Assembly: GCF_001439805.1 (NCBI RefSeq)
Contig: NZ_JYLK01000017.1
Coordinates: forward strand, 81,228 to 145,227
Length of the DNA: 64,000 nucleotides
Direction of reading: 5' to 3'
DNA from: Pseudomonas trivialis
GTDB taxonomy: Bacteria; Pseudomonadota; Gammaproteobacteria; Pseudomonadales; Pseudomonadaceae
Every line of letters starts with the position of its first letter. The first letter of the stretch is position 1. The position numbers and the translations under genes were made by a program. The notes beneath the pieces were generated by a model. That model was given only the letters and a program-made list of their open reading frames with translations. It was not told where the DNA came from and searched no databases. Below, in pieces: positions 46,311-55,693 of this stretch.

Positions 46311-49300
46311 TCAAACACCGGCGGCGCGAAGTTGGTAAACGAAGTCGCGTACCGCCGCGTGTACCACCGAGTGGTGCTGTGCTTCACGGTGCAAATGCTG
46401 CGCCTGACGGGACAGTTCGGTCAGTTCGACCAGTTGCAACGCTCCGGCAAGTTTATGCAGCAGATGACCTAGAGTTTCGGCATCGTCGCTGCTTAGTGCG
46501 GCCTCTATGGCCTGCACGTCCTTGCGACTCTCTGCGCAAAAACTGTCCCACATCACCGCCTTCAGATCGCCCATGCTGGTGACTGCCGAGTCTTCAGGCG
46601 GTGCGCACAGATAACGCTCGAACAGGGTAATCAACGCACCGAGGACGATGGGCTTGAGGATGAGTTCGTCCATGCCGGCCGCTCGGGCACGCTGCTGTTC
46701 CTGCGGGTGAATGCTCGCCGTCATGCCGATGATGGGGATCGTCGCGGCGTCGAGCTGCGAGTCGCGTACCTGACGCGTCATGGCGTAGCCGTCCAGTTCC
46801 GGCATATAGCAGTCGGTGAGGATCAGCGTGTACTGCTGCGTTTGCAGGCGTTCGAGTGCCTGCACGCCGTTTTCCACCAGGTCGAAGGCGCAGTGCAGGT
46901 GCTCCATCTGCCTTTTCAGCAGCAGTCGATTGGTGGGGTGATCTTCCACGATCAGCACCTTGTGCCCTTTGGGGTAGCTGGAGCGGGGCAACGGAATTCG
47001 GCGGCGGCTGTTGCGCCCCAGCAGCAGTTGCTCAAGTGCGGCCTGCAAACCGCCCCAGGTCAAGGGGTTGACGCTCAGCCGGGTGCCCGTGGGGCGGGCC
47101 GCATAGCCGGCAGGCAAGGCCTCGGTTGTGATCAGCAGCGTCCCGGGCTTGCCCGCGGATGCTTCATCGGCGGTGATGAGCAGGTCATGCTGATCCGACG
47201 TGAAGTGAAACCCCAGCGCCAGCAGATGCTCCGACAGGGCTTCACGGTAGAACGCCACATTGGATGCGAGCCTGACCGAGTGCGATGCGAAAGGTCTTTC
47301 CACCGCTGCGATGATGGGCAGGCTCAAGGTGAAGGTGATGCTTGTGCCTTCATTGAGGCGGCTGTGCAGATGCAGTTCCCCGCCCATCAATTGCACAAGC
47401 CGACGCGAAATCATCAGGCCCAGACCAGAGCCGCCATAGCGCCGGGTGATGGAGCTGTCCGCTTGCATGAAGGGTTGAAACAGCCGCTCCTGCTGATCCT
47501 GACTGATGCCGATGCCGGTGTCCGCGACCAGGAATTCCAGGTGCTGCTCGCTATCATCGTGCTTGACGCTCAGCGCCAGGCGCACCTGACCGCTCTGGGT
47601 GAACTTGGTGGCGTTGCTCAGCAGATTGAGCAGCACCTGGCGCAAGCGGCTGCCGTCCACTTCCAGTAGCCCGGCGATGCGATGATCAATCAGGCTGTGC
47701 AGCCCAAGGCCCTTGCTGTGGGCCTGAGGGCCGATCAGGCGCAGCACGCCGTCGAGCAATTGACGCAGATCGGTAGGCTCGGGCGCGATCACCAGCATGC
47801 CGGAATCGATGCGTGAAAAATCCAGGGTGTCATCGAGTACTTGCAGGAGCGAGCGGGTCGATTCGTTGACCATCGTCAGCATTTCCTGCGCGTCCGTCGG
47901 CAGGTGCAGGTCGCTCATCAGTTCGAGCAGGCCGAGAATGCCATTCATGGGGGTGCGAATTTCATGGCTCATGGTGGCCAGAAACGCCGCCTTGGCCTCG
48001 GCTGCCTGTTCGGCCAGCTGTTCGGCTGCGCGAATGCTGGTGACGTCGATGAAGGTGGTGAGCACGCCCTGGGGTTCGTCGCCGTCAAGCCGATAGGGGG
48101 TGACGATGTACAGCCAGTGCTGGTCGCTGCCGTCCTCGCCCACCAGGATGTGTTCGCCCTGTTGGCGTTCATCGTCGCGCAGCGCCCGGTCGACCATTTT
48201 CGAGATGCGCTGGCGCACCTGCGCCGGGTAGTAGCTGATTTCGTCAACCGAGCGTCCCAGCACCTGGGCCGCTTCGACGTTGAAGGTTCGCTCATAGGCT
48301 TTATTGAGCATCAGGTAGCGCCGCTGACGGTCCTTGATCGCCACCGGATACGGGTACGATTCAAGCAATTCGCGGCTGAAGCGCAATTGCGCGGACAGCC
48401 GCTGTTGCGCTTCGCTCAGGGCGCGTTGCCGGGCTTTGAGCGACAGGTGCGCATAGAGCAATACGCCAATGATCAGCAGGGCCACCGACCCGATGCTGCC
48501 GATGATGCGCCAGAGGTGTTGCGGGGAGACGCCGATTTCGTAGGTGTTGTGCAGCCACTGTTGGGCGAACAGGTCGCGCTGTTCGATCGGAATGCTCTGG
48601 ATGAGCTGATCCAGCAGGGGCGCCAGTTGCGCATGGCGCTCGGCGACGGCGATGGACAATTCCAGCGGCAGATCGGTGGCAGCCGCAATCTTCAAGCTGT
48701 CCGACCAGCCTTTCTCCAATAAGCGATCCACTGTTATCAGGTTACCCACGTAGCCAACGGCTTTGCCCGTGCGCACCAGCTCGAAGCCATCTGCCGGATC
48801 GGTCACCAGCAGCAGCTTGCTGTCGGGCACCCGTTGCTGGAGGCGCTGCGCGAATTTCGGGTTCGCCGGTACGGCCAGGGTCGCGCCATTGAGTTCTTCG
48901 ATAGCCGTTTTTGCGGGTTCTCCCAGGCGCGTCACCAACACGTTCGGGATCTTCACGAAGGGCTGCGTGTAGCGCCAACCGGGCAAGTGCTCGGTGGACG
49001 CGTCCACTGGGATACGCAGGTCAACCTCGTCGGAGGGCGCAACCGTGCCGCTTGGCGCGGGTATCTCGACCACTTTGAGGCGCAGCGCGTTCACCAGGTA
49101 TTTCAGGTAGCTGTAGCTCAGGCCATTGGCACGACCGTGTTCGTCAAGGAACGACATCGGACGAAAGGTGGTTTCATAGCTCACGCGCAGTATCGGCAGG
49201 TCATCCACCCATTGGCGCTGCGCGGTCGTCAGGTGGGAGGAGGGCTGCATGCGTTGTTTCAGCGAATGCTTGTCCAGCCAGCGCAACTGCAGGTCGTTAA

Positions 49301-50024
49301 GGAAGTCCGACGGCGTGCGGGCCATCTCTGCGGCGAGTGCGTCGCGCAAATCGGAGCGGAGTGCGCTGATGCCGAAGTGCAGACCGGCGTTATCGTAAAG
49401 ATCCTGCTGCCTGACTTCGAGGGACTTGTAGCGTCCGCTGCTGAACAGTGCCTCGAGCTGGTAAGGCTCGCCCAGGTACGCGTCACCTTCACCGTTCTGC
49501 AAAGCCTCCAATGCCGCCCTGGTGTCTGCATAGATTCGCAGTTGAGGTGGCGGCAGGCGGTGGCGCAGCCACTGGGCTGTTGTGTAGCCTTGCTCGGCAA
49601 CGAATGAATGTGAGGCCAGGTCGGTTGGCGTGATCGCCGCGCTGCCGTGCCGGACAACCAACACAAGCGGGGAGAGCAGATAAGGGCTGGAAAAGTCCAT
49701 GCAGCGCTGACGCTCGGCATTGGTCTGCAAGTCCGGCACCACGTCGATGCGTCCTTCGCACAGTGCGGCAGTGGCTTGCTCAAAGGTGGCGAACTGACGA
49801 AACTCCAGCTTCAGATTCAATTGATCGGCCAGGTAACGCAGGTAGTCGATACTGAATCCGGCCGGGCTGTCACCGACCCAGAAGCCGAGAGGTGGGGTGG
49901 TTTGCACGGGCAGACCGACCACCACCACAGGGTTGCCCGGCGCCGCCGGGGGGGGTGTTGACGCCGCGCACAGGCTCGACACCAGCAGTGTCAGCCACAA
50001 CAGCCTGCGCAGGGCGTTTGTCAC
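46311..50024 (-). CDS. Unorthodox hybrid sensor histidine kinase, BvgS/EvgS/RocS1 type
   Basis: A 1237-aa inner-membrane sensor. After a signal-anchor come two periplasmic solute-binding-protein-type (Venus flytrap) domains (about 30-265 and 280-515), one transmembrane segment (about 532-555) and a PAS domain (about 560-665). Then follow a HisKA domain with SHEIRTP (about 685), an ATPase domain (FLVADTGIGIS; GGSGLGL), a receiver (phospho-acceptor Asp in LTDCYMPELDG, about 1072) and an HPt domain (LLHKLAGAL, about 1186). This is the full four-step phosphorelay layout of BvgS/EvgS. The GTG start overlaps the regulator's stop as GTGA. It lies beside a fimbrial operon, as RocS-type systems control cup fimbriae in P. 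aeruginosa, so it probably regulates these fimbriae. Confidence 0.9.
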   Translation of the reverse strand: MTNALRRLLWLTLLVSSLCAASTPPPAAPGNPVVVVGLPVQTTPPLGFWVGDSPAGFSIDYLRYLADQLNLKLEFRQFATFEQATAALCEGRIDVVPDLQTNAERQRCMDFSSPYLLSPLVLVVRHGSAAITPTDLASHSFVAEQGYTTAQWLRHRLPPPQLRIYADTRAALEALQNGEGDAYLGEPYQLEALFSSGRYKSLEVRQQDLYDNAGLHFGISALRSDLRDALAAEMARTPSDFLNDLQLRWLDKHSLKQRMQPSSHLTTAQRQWVDDLPILRVSYETTFRPMSFLDEHGRANGLSYSYLKYLVNALRLKVVEIPAPSGTVAPSDEVDLRIPVDASTEHLPGWRYTQPFVKIPNVLVTRLGEPAKTAIEELNGATLAVPANPKFAQRLQQRVPDSKLLLVTDPADGFELVRTGKAVGYVGNLITVDRLLEKGWSDSLKIAAATDLPLELSIAVAERHAQLAPLLDQLIQSIPIEQRDLFAQQWLHNTYEIGVSPQHLWRIIGSIGSVALLIIGVLLYAHLSLKARQRALSEAQQRLSAQLRFSRELLESYPYPVAIKDRQRRYLMLNKAYERTFNVEAAQVLGRSVDEISYYPAQVRQRISKMVDRALRDDERQQGEHILVGEDGSDQHWLYIVTPYRLDGDEPQGVLTTFIDVTSIRAAEQLAEQAAEAKAAFLATMSHEIRTPMNGILGLLELMSDLHLPTDAQEMLTMVNESTRSLLQVLDDTLDFSRIDSGMLVIAPEPTDLRQLLDGVLRLIGPQAHSKGLGLHSLIDHRIAGLLEVDGSRLRQVLLNLLSNATKFTQSGQVRLALSVKHDDSEQHLEFLVADTGIGISQDQQERLFQPFMQADSSITRRYGGSGLGLMISRRLVQLMGGELHLHSRLNEGTSITFTLSLPIIAAVERPFASHSVRLASNVAFYREALSEHLLALGFHFTSDQHDLLITADEASAGKPGTLLITTEALPAGYAARPTGTRLSVNPLTWGGLQAALEQLLLGRNSRRRIPLPRSSYPKGHKVLIVEDHPTNRLLLKRQMEHLHCAFDLVENGVQALERLQTQQYTLILTDCYMPELDGYAMTRQVRDSQLDAATIPIIGMTASIHPQEQQRARAAGMDELILKPIVLGALITLFERYLCAPPEDSAVTSMGDLKAVMWDSFCAESRKDVQAIEAALSSDDAETLGHLLHKLAGALQLVELTELSRQAQHLHREAQHHSVVHAAVRDFVYQLRAAGV

Positions 50025-50671
50025 CCGGCGTGCTCGACGGTGGATTTGGCCAGTGATGCGTAATATTGATAGAGCTGCGCATCTGACTGTATGCCTAGCT
50101 TGCGCTTGGCCGAGTTCTTGCCCCAGCTGACAGTCTTGATGCTGCGATGGAGGATTTCTGCGATGTCTTCGGGCGACTTGCCCGACGCCAGCAGCCGCAC
50201 GATCTCCAGCTCCCTGGGGCTCAGCAGCGTTTCGCCAGCCGTACTGCGGGGCGCTTCGGCCAGCGCTTTTTTCAATGCATCATTCAGATAGATGCCCCGA
50301 CGCAGCACGGTTCGCACGGCTTTTGGCAGGCAGAGAATGTCGCTGTTTTTTTGAATGATGCCCCGCACTTTCGCTTCCAGAATCAACCTCAGAATGCCGA
50401 GATTCTCTTCACCCGTGAGCACCAGCACCGGCAGGTTCGGGTAGCGTCTGTTGAGTACGCCCAGCATCTGCAGGCCATCCATGTCGGCGCCGGGCATCGA
50501 ATAGTCAACGATCAGCACGTCGCATTCATGGTTTTCCAGCGCGCTGAAGAGTTCCGGAACACTGGTGACGGTCGCCTGGATTTTGGCAAAGCTGCTGTCA
50601 TTCAACAGCACAACCTGGCAACCATGCAGGATGGCAGGGTGATCGTCGGCGATGATGATACGAGGAATCAT
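50021..50671 (-). CDS. LuxR/NarL-family response regulator (BvgA/EvgA/RocA-like)
   Basis: About 216 aa from the ATG at 50671, which has AGGAG about 8 nt upstream. It has a receiver domain (IIIADDHPAILHG; acceptor Asp in LIVDYSMPG, about 55) and a C-terminal LuxR-type helix-turn-helix (LSPRELEIVRLLASGKS...IKTVSWGKNSAKRKLGI). It is the cognate partner of the overlapping hybrid kinase gene. A palindrome matching one upstream of the fimbrial subunit lies about 151 nt before its start, which suggests autoregulation and control of the fimbriae. Confidence 0.9.
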   Translation of the reverse strand: MIPRIIIADDHPAILHGCQVVLLNDSSFAKIQATVTSVPELFSALENHECDVLIVDYSMPGADMDGLQMLGVLNRRYPNLPVLVLTGEENLGILRLILEAKVRGIIQKNSDILCLPKAVRTVLRRGIYLNDALKKALAEAPRSTAGETLLSPRELEIVRLLASGKSPEDIAEILHRSIKTVSWGKNSAKRKLGIQSDAQLYQYYASLAKSTVEHAG

Positions 50672-50821
50672 AAGCGCTGCTCCTGGGGAACTGTACAAAT
50701 TGGCCCGTCACTGTCACCCGACTTCTCAACACGCAAAAAGTGTAGCGTGAGTACCGTCCTGCGCGCCTGTTTAGTTGAAACGGAAGAACATGAACGATAC
50801 AGGCTCGCAGGTTTGAGGTGG

Positions 50822-50835
50822 CTGGAAAAATCCAG
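50822..50835. promoter_or_regulatory. Palindromic motif upstream of response regulator (site 2)
   Basis: CTGGAAAAATCCAG followed by TTC matches the site at 46243 in 15 of 17 positions. It lies between the divergent regulator gene (start 50671) and the small secreted-protein gene (start 50926), so it could act on either. Confidence 0.5.
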
Positions 50836-50925
50836 TTCCCGGTGTTGAGCAAAAGCACGGCAGTATTACCCATTGTCGGATAAGGCGCGTTAGCATTAAC
50901 AGCACTTGATCAGTGGAGCACTCGC

Positions 50926-51297
50926 ATGAAATACCTGATGTTGTTGGGCACGACGATCCTGAGCTTGAATGCATTCGCTCAGTCAACCCTGGAGCTTCCA
51001 AGTTGCAACCTGCCACAGCAGCGGGTTCAGGTCGCCCAGACCGGTGGGCAGATGACAGACCCAAGGCAAGCGCATATCTCGCAACGAGCCAATATCCTCG
51101 CCGCCGACGTCAGCACGTCGCGCAAGGCACGAAAGTTGACCCAGGCTGAGGCTGATCATCTGGTCAAGCGCATTGAAGAGATTCGCCGGCAAAGCAATCG
51201 CGCGGTTAAACAGAAGGGGCATTTGAGCGCTGCCGATTCGGCGGCTTTTGATGATGAGCTTGATGGGCTGGCCAAGGGCATGTGCGCAACCCGGTAG
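50926..51297 (+). CDS. Small secreted protein of unknown function
   Basis: A 123-aa protein with a clear signal peptide (MKYLMLLGTTILSLNAFA, cleavage about 19). The mature part is about 105 aa, hydrophilic and predicted helical (QAEADHLVKRIEEIRRQSN), with two cysteines, one near each end, that could pair in the periplasm. The ATG has GGAG about 8 nt upstream. It reads away from the response-regulator gene and shares an intergenic region holding the palindromic motif at 50822. I do not recognise a family. Confidence 0.7.
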   Translation: MKYLMLLGTTILSLNAFAQSTLELPSCNLPQQRVQVAQTGGQMTDPRQAHISQRANILAADVSTSRKARKLTQAEADHLVKRIEEIRRQSNRAVKQKGHLSAADSAAFDDELDGLAKGMCATR

Positions 51298-51432
51298 GTC
51301 TTCGCAGCCGGAGCGATCCCTGCGGCATTTCAACTTGAACTAATCACGACGTGATCCTCCCTAATGCTGTGCAGCTAACCTGCGGCCCGGACTGACGCCG
51401 GGTTGCCCACTACACGCAAAGGGTTTGTAATT

Positions 51433-51681
51433 ATGAAAAGTGAACAAGTAGAAGGTGTTGTAGAAAAGGTTGCGGGCAAGGCGCAAAGCGCGGTCGGCAA
51501 GTTGTTCGGCGACTCGAAGCTGGAAGCCGAAGGTGCTGGACGCCAGGCGGCCGGTCAATTGACCCAGACCTACGGTGATGCGCTTGACAGTGTTTCTACC
51601 TTCGTTAAAGAGAAGCCGGTTGCAGCCCTGGCAATTGGTGCCGTCGCGCTGTTGGTGCTGGATCGCCTGCTGCGCCGCTGA
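51433..51681 (+). CDS. CsbD-like stress protein with C-terminal hydrophobic segment
   Basis: An 82-aa protein from the ATG at 51433. The N-terminus (SEQVEGVVEKVAGKAQ) carries the repeated acidic and lysine-rich pattern of the CsbD family, abundant stress-induced proteins of unclear role. The C-terminus has a hydrophobic stretch (VAALAIGAVALLVLDRLL), so it may be membrane-anchored, which plain CsbD proteins are not. An AGGG lies upstream at wider than ideal spacing. A strong hairpin follows the gene. Confidence 0.75.
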   Translation: MKSEQVEGVVEKVAGKAQSAVGKLFGDSKLEAEGAGRQAAGQLTQTYGDALDSVSTFVKEKPVAALAIGAVALLVLDRLLRR

Positions 51682-51725
51682 GTCGCGGACAAGCATGGCT
51701 GGCGGGCTCTCACCGCGCGTTTACC

Positions 51726-51758
51726 AGCCGGCCAAGTCATCTGCGTGACTTGCCGGCT
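51726..51758. terminator. Strong hairpin between convergent genes
   Basis: AGCCGGC-C-AAGTCA pairs with TGACTT-GCCGGCT (13 bp with one bulged base) around a short TCTGCG loop. It lies between the CsbD-like gene and the convergent DUF1206 gene and could stop transcription from both sides. There is no long T-run, so its activity is unproven. Confidence 0.5.
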
Positions 51759-51779
51759 CGGCATGTTGGCTAGCTCAAG

Positions 51780-52592
51780 TCATGCTTTCGCCACGCCTGG
51801 CAGATCCATATTGATCCTGCGCCAGAAGGCTTCAGAGAAGCTGTAAACCGAGAACGCAATCAGCCCTAAGGCCATCACTATCAAAATAAGCCATCCGGCC
51901 GGGAGATTCTGGAGCGCGTTCAGGGCTTCCTTCATACCTGGTGGATTCATGGCTTGATAAGCAGAACCACTGATTGCCAGCAGCACCGAGATCTCCAAAA
52001 ACACGACGCCACGGGCAATCAATCCGAATCGTGATACCGGGCGGACGTACTGCATGACGTCTTCATCGGCCTCAAAGTACTGCTCGAACGACGCCTTCCA
52101 TCCCTTGATGATATGAGCAACACCGACACCAAAAGGAACGAGGGCGATCACGTACACCAACACATTCGAGTGATCCCAAGACAAAAAATGCGCGAGCCAG
52201 TCTCTGGTCTGCCCCCCGGAATCGCCTGAGCTTCTGATGCCGCTAACGAGTAAGCCCAATGCAAAAAACGCTAAAGCGCCATTGACCATACCGCCGGCCA
52301 ACAGACCCGCGCGAATCACCAGGCCTTTGAGCGCTTTGCCGTGATGGTCGACATCACGGGTAGCCTGAAGGACGCGCCAGGCAGCAAATGCGAGCAGTCC
52401 GGCCACCACAAGCCCGATTAGAAAATAGCCAAATGGTTGGCTTAGCAGGGCTTCCAGGCTTTTGTGGCTGTCCTTGGGTTTCGTCGCATCCTGAGCTGCC
52501 AGCAGGGCGAAGATACCGATGATCAAATAGAGCAGCCCCCGAGCGGCGTAGCCTCCCCGGGCAAGTATTACCAGGCCATGTTGCGTATACAT
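51780..52592 (-). CDS. DUF1206-family membrane protein
   Basis: About 270 aa from the ATG at 52592. Upstream codons in the same frame do not resemble the family, so the longer frame is rejected. It has six hydrophobic segments arranged as three repeats of a two-helix unit (ARGGYAARGLLYLIIG; LVIRAGLLAGGMVNG; FGLIARGVVFLEISV), the hallmark of DUF1206. It would sit in the inner membrane and its function is unknown. It converges on the CsbD-like gene. Confidence 0.8.
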   Translation of the reverse strand: MYTQHGLVILARGGYAARGLLYLIIGIFALLAAQDATKPKDSHKSLEALLSQPFGYFLIGLVVAGLLAFAAWRVLQATRDVDHHGKALKGLVIRAGLLAGGMVNGALAFFALGLLVSGIRSSGDSGGQTRDWLAHFLSWDHSNVLVYVIALVPFGVGVAHIIKGWKASFEQYFEADEDVMQYVRPVSRFGLIARGVVFLEISVLLAISGSAYQAMNPPGMKEALNALQNLPAGWLILIVMALGLIAFSVYSFSEAFWRRINMDLPGVAKA

Positions 52593-52760
52593 TCGACGTA
52601 TTCCAGAGATGTGATACAGGAGCAGACCCCTCATGCTGACGGGGGTTCTAATTCCCTGTTCTTCAAAATGATTGGCGTGCAGTACAGTGGCAGCCGCCAG
52701 ACCGTCGAAGTTCAAACGGTGCAGGGCAGGGAAGGTTCGCGTGCGAGCCGGTGAGGAATA

Positions 52761-53150
52761 ATGCAACTCAGCTTGATAAAAGGAAGAGCGTCATTGAAAA
52801 GTATATGGCTGGCGACAATCGTAACCTTGGTCATCAGTGTGAGCTTTTGGCTGGCGGCGTCATGGTTGGCCGGAGTGAATGAGCCGTGGGATGCGCAACG
52901 TTATTTGACTGTTCTGTACCCTGCGTCCCTGGCGCTGGCACTGACGCTTGGTCTGCTGTTTAAACAACGCGGATGGCTGGCGGGTCCCATCGTCATGTTC
53001 GGGCAGATTCCGTGCGTGATGATCACATCTGAACCAGGACCGTTACTGGCAGTCGGCATGTTGTATTGCATTTTGCTTTCGATCCCGGCGGTGATGCTGT
53101 TCTGGATCGCGCGTGTGGTTTGTCGGCGGCTGGTTGCTTCTAAGGGCTAG
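52761..53150 (+). CDS. Small inner-membrane protein of unknown function
   Basis: A 129-aa protein with four predicted transmembrane segments (about 14-36, 48-66, 72-90 and 95-118) and a basic C-terminus (RRLVASKG). The ATG has GAGGA about 6 nt upstream. No motif or family was recognised. It is divergent from the DUF1206 gene. Confidence 0.6.
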   Translation: MQLSLIKGRASLKSIWLATIVTLVISVSFWLAASWLAGVNEPWDAQRYLTVLYPASLALALTLGLLFKQRGWLAGPIVMFGQIPCVMITSEPGPLLAVGMLYCILLSIPAVMLFWIARVVCRRLVASKG

Positions 53151-53743
53151 CTGCATGAGGAATGATCAGAGAGGGTGTTCGCGCGGGTATGGCGGTCAAT
53201 CATTAAAGATTATTAATCATTGGCAGCAAAATCAACAATCTAGACGGTATTTTCATTTAAAAAGGATGAGATCTCCAGGATTCCAGAGGGATTTATCTTT
53301 TTTAAATTTCGCGCATATCCACAAACAGAAAAATCATCAGCGAAGCTATAGAAGTATACAAAAATAAAGAAGCCGTACCGTTTTAAAAGATATGGAAAAG
53401 GGTTGAGGTCGTATGTAAAGAGGAAGGATTCAAGACGCCATCGAAGCCAACCGCCGTCACCTTCCGCACCAGCGATGGGAGCGGAGAGGGTGGCCATCTT
53501 GTTATAGTCGGGGCAATTTGGAGGCAACACAGAGGACCATATGGCGCCGTTATCCAGCGCCACGGTTGGCCCACACGCCAATGGGACACTTAGCGGCCGT
53601 CACTGTGTGGGCAGGATCAGGGTTCAAATTGAACTCCGTGAGAGCCAGACTTGCCTGCGAACCAGGCGCCTTGGTATATCAGGCAGACCTCTTCATCGCA
53701 CGCGCGGGCAAGCCTTGCTCCAACAGATGGCTTCCGATACCTC
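53151..53743. other. Intergenic stretch without a convincing gene
   Basis: The left half (about 53200-53400) is AT-rich and the right half is GC-rich with a REP-like repeat. A minus-strand open frame of 113 codons (53240-53581) crosses the composition change and has no recognisable motif, so it is not annotated as a gene. Confidence 0.5.
53650..53726. repeat. REP-like inverted repeat (REPIN-like)
   Basis: The outer parts CTTGCCTGCGAAC and GCGGGCAAGCCTTGCTCC are in inverted arrangement around a degenerate centre. This resembles the repetitive extragenic palindromes scattered through P. fluorescens-group genomes (typical half GCGGGCAAGCC...GCTCC). It lies just past the 3' end of the chemoreceptor gene. 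Copy number elsewhere cannot be judged from this window. Confidence 0.45.
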
Positions 53744-55369
53744 TTACAAGCGAAACCTCGACACCATGCTGTTCAGGTCAACCGCCAGACGGGTCAACTC
53801 GCCGCTGGCGGCGCTGGTCTGGGCAGCGCCGTTGGAAGATTGCGTCGACAGGTCCCGGATGTTGACCAAGTTGCGGTCCACTTCACGGGCGACTGCAGCC
53901 TGTTCTTCCGCAGCGGCGGCAATGACCAGGTTACGCTCGTTGATCTCGATCACTGCGGTGTTGATGGTTTCCAGCGCCACGCCTGCGCCTTTCGCGATGT
54001 TCAGGGTAGATTCAGCACGTTCAGTGCTGTTACGCATTGAACTGACCGCTTTTTGGGTGCCGCCTTGAATGCTGCCAACCATGCGTTCAATTTCGCTTGT
54101 GGACTGTTGGGTGCGATGGGCCAAAGCGCGTACTTCATCGGCGACAACCGCAAAGCCGCGACCGGCTTCACCGGCCCGGGCCGCTTCGATAGCTGCGTTC
54201 AGCGCCAGCAGGTTGGTCTGATCCGCCAAGCCACGAATCACGTCCAGAACCTTGCCGATGTCGCGGGACTCTTCCGCAAGATTACCAATCAGATCGGCGG
54301 TGCTTTGCACATCCCCGCTCATGCGTTCGATAGCGTTGACGGTTTCGTGAACCAGATCCCGGCCATCGCCTGCTGACGCCGTCGCGTTTTTTGACGCCTC
54401 TGACGTGCTCACTGCGTTACGCGCCACTTCTTCGACGGCGCTGGTCATTTCGTTGACTGCAGTCGCGGCTTGTTCTATTTCGTTGTCCTGCTGCGCAAGG
54501 CCACGGGCGCTTTCATCGGTAACTGCGTTCAGCTCCTCGGCAGCGGAAGCCAGTTGTGTTGCGGATCCGGAAATACGCATCAAGGTATCGCGCAGTTTCT
54601 CCTGCATTTTTTGCATGGCTAGCAGCAACCGGCCCGCTTCGTCGGTGCCATCAACCTTTATTGGTAGGGTCAGATTACCTTCGGCGATGGTTTCAGCCGC
54701 TTCAAGTGCCAACGCTATCGGTTGGGTGATGCTCTTGGTCAGCAGCCAGGCAAACAGCATGGTCAGCAGCGAGGCAATAATGAGGAAGCCGACAACCCAG
54801 TTGAACGCAGAGCTGTACTGGTCAGCAGCGGATTGATTGATAATAGCCAGCTGGGCGTTATTGAAGTCAGTAAGCTTATTCAACGCCACGTTTGTCTGCT
54901 CAGCGTTAGCCGCAGACTCGGCGTTCAGCACGCGCGTTAGCGCCTGCAGATCGCCAGCCTGACTGAGGGTAACAAGGCGCGTTTCAATCTTCCGATATTC
55001 ACCCATCAGCCGCATATAGTCGTTGTAGTCGGATTGCTCTACAGGGGATGAAATCAGTTTGGCGTATGCTGCCTGCGACTTGTTAAGTTGTTGGTTTTGT
55101 TCCGCAAGTAATTCGATGGTCCTGTTCTGAATATTCGGTTCGCGATCAGTCAGCAGCCGATGCGATAAAACCCGCATGCGGACGCCCGTCACCGTGAGAG
55201 CATTCAGGGCCTGAAAGCTAGGGACGCCATTTATCGCGATGTCGTCGCCAGCTGCTCGGATCTTGCTCATCTGAGACAGGGCGAAGAGGCCGAGAATCAG
55301 CATGAGCGCGCCTATCAGGGAGAACCCGAGAAATGCGCGCGGAGCAATGTTCATTGTTCTTATTGTCAT
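53744..55369 (-). CDS. Methyl-accepting chemotaxis protein
   Basis: About 541 aa from the ATG at 55369, which has GGGA about 7 nt upstream. Layout: first transmembrane segment (about 10-33), a helical periplasmic domain of about 155 aa of four-helix-bundle type, second transmembrane segment (about 190-213), a HAMP domain, and a cytoplasmic signalling domain with the conserved hairpin tip (NLLALNAAIEAARAGE, GFAVVADEVRAL). The C-terminus ends VSRFRL, without the NWETF-type pentapeptide that tethers CheR. It would pass ligand signals to CheA/CheW. The ligand is unknown. Confidence 0.9.
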   Translation of the reverse strand: MTIRTMNIAPRAFLGFSLIGALMLILGLFALSQMSKIRAAGDDIAINGVPSFQALNALTVTGVRMRVLSHRLLTDREPNIQNRTIELLAEQNQQLNKSQAAYAKLISSPVEQSDYNDYMRLMGEYRKIETRLVTLSQAGDLQALTRVLNAESAANAEQTNVALNKLTDFNNAQLAIINQSAADQYSSAFNWVVGFLIIASLLTMLFAWLLTKSITQPIALALEAAETIAEGNLTLPIKVDGTDEAGRLLLAMQKMQEKLRDTLMRISGSATQLASAAEELNAVTDESARGLAQQDNEIEQAATAVNEMTSAVEEVARNAVSTSEASKNATASAGDGRDLVHETVNAIERMSGDVQSTADLIGNLAEESRDIGKVLDVIRGLADQTNLLALNAAIEAARAGEAGRGFAVVADEVRALAHRTQQSTSEIERMVGSIQGGTQKAVSSMRNSTERAESTLNIAKGAGVALETINTAVIEINERNLVIAAAAEEQAAVAREVDRNLVNIRDLSTQSSNGAAQTSAASGELTRLAVDLNSMVSRFRL

Positions 55370-55693
55370 GGTTTTCCCAGAGCGTGGAATGTGCTCCCCG
55401 CAAGCAGCGGCGGATGGCCCAGCGCATAAGTTTTTATCGGTCGCTTGATGACACACTTGAGCGAAAACAGCTGTGTGCCGCATATTAAAACTGATATTGC
55501 CCACTCACCAACTTGCAGACATCGACTGATGTTGGCTCGATGCAGCCCGATGGCGACAATCTTCAACCCAAACGACCTGAACGCGACGTTCGTTCAGTTG
55601 GTAGAGACTTGCTAACAAAGTTGCATATTTCTCTTGCAGAATCAGCTCTAGAGGCTGCGGCAGCGTGGCAGAAGATGCTGTGCATAATGGTGC

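Noticed and set aside
53240..53581. A 113-codon minus-strand frame
   Set aside because: It spans an abrupt change from AT-rich to GC-rich sequence and has no motif.
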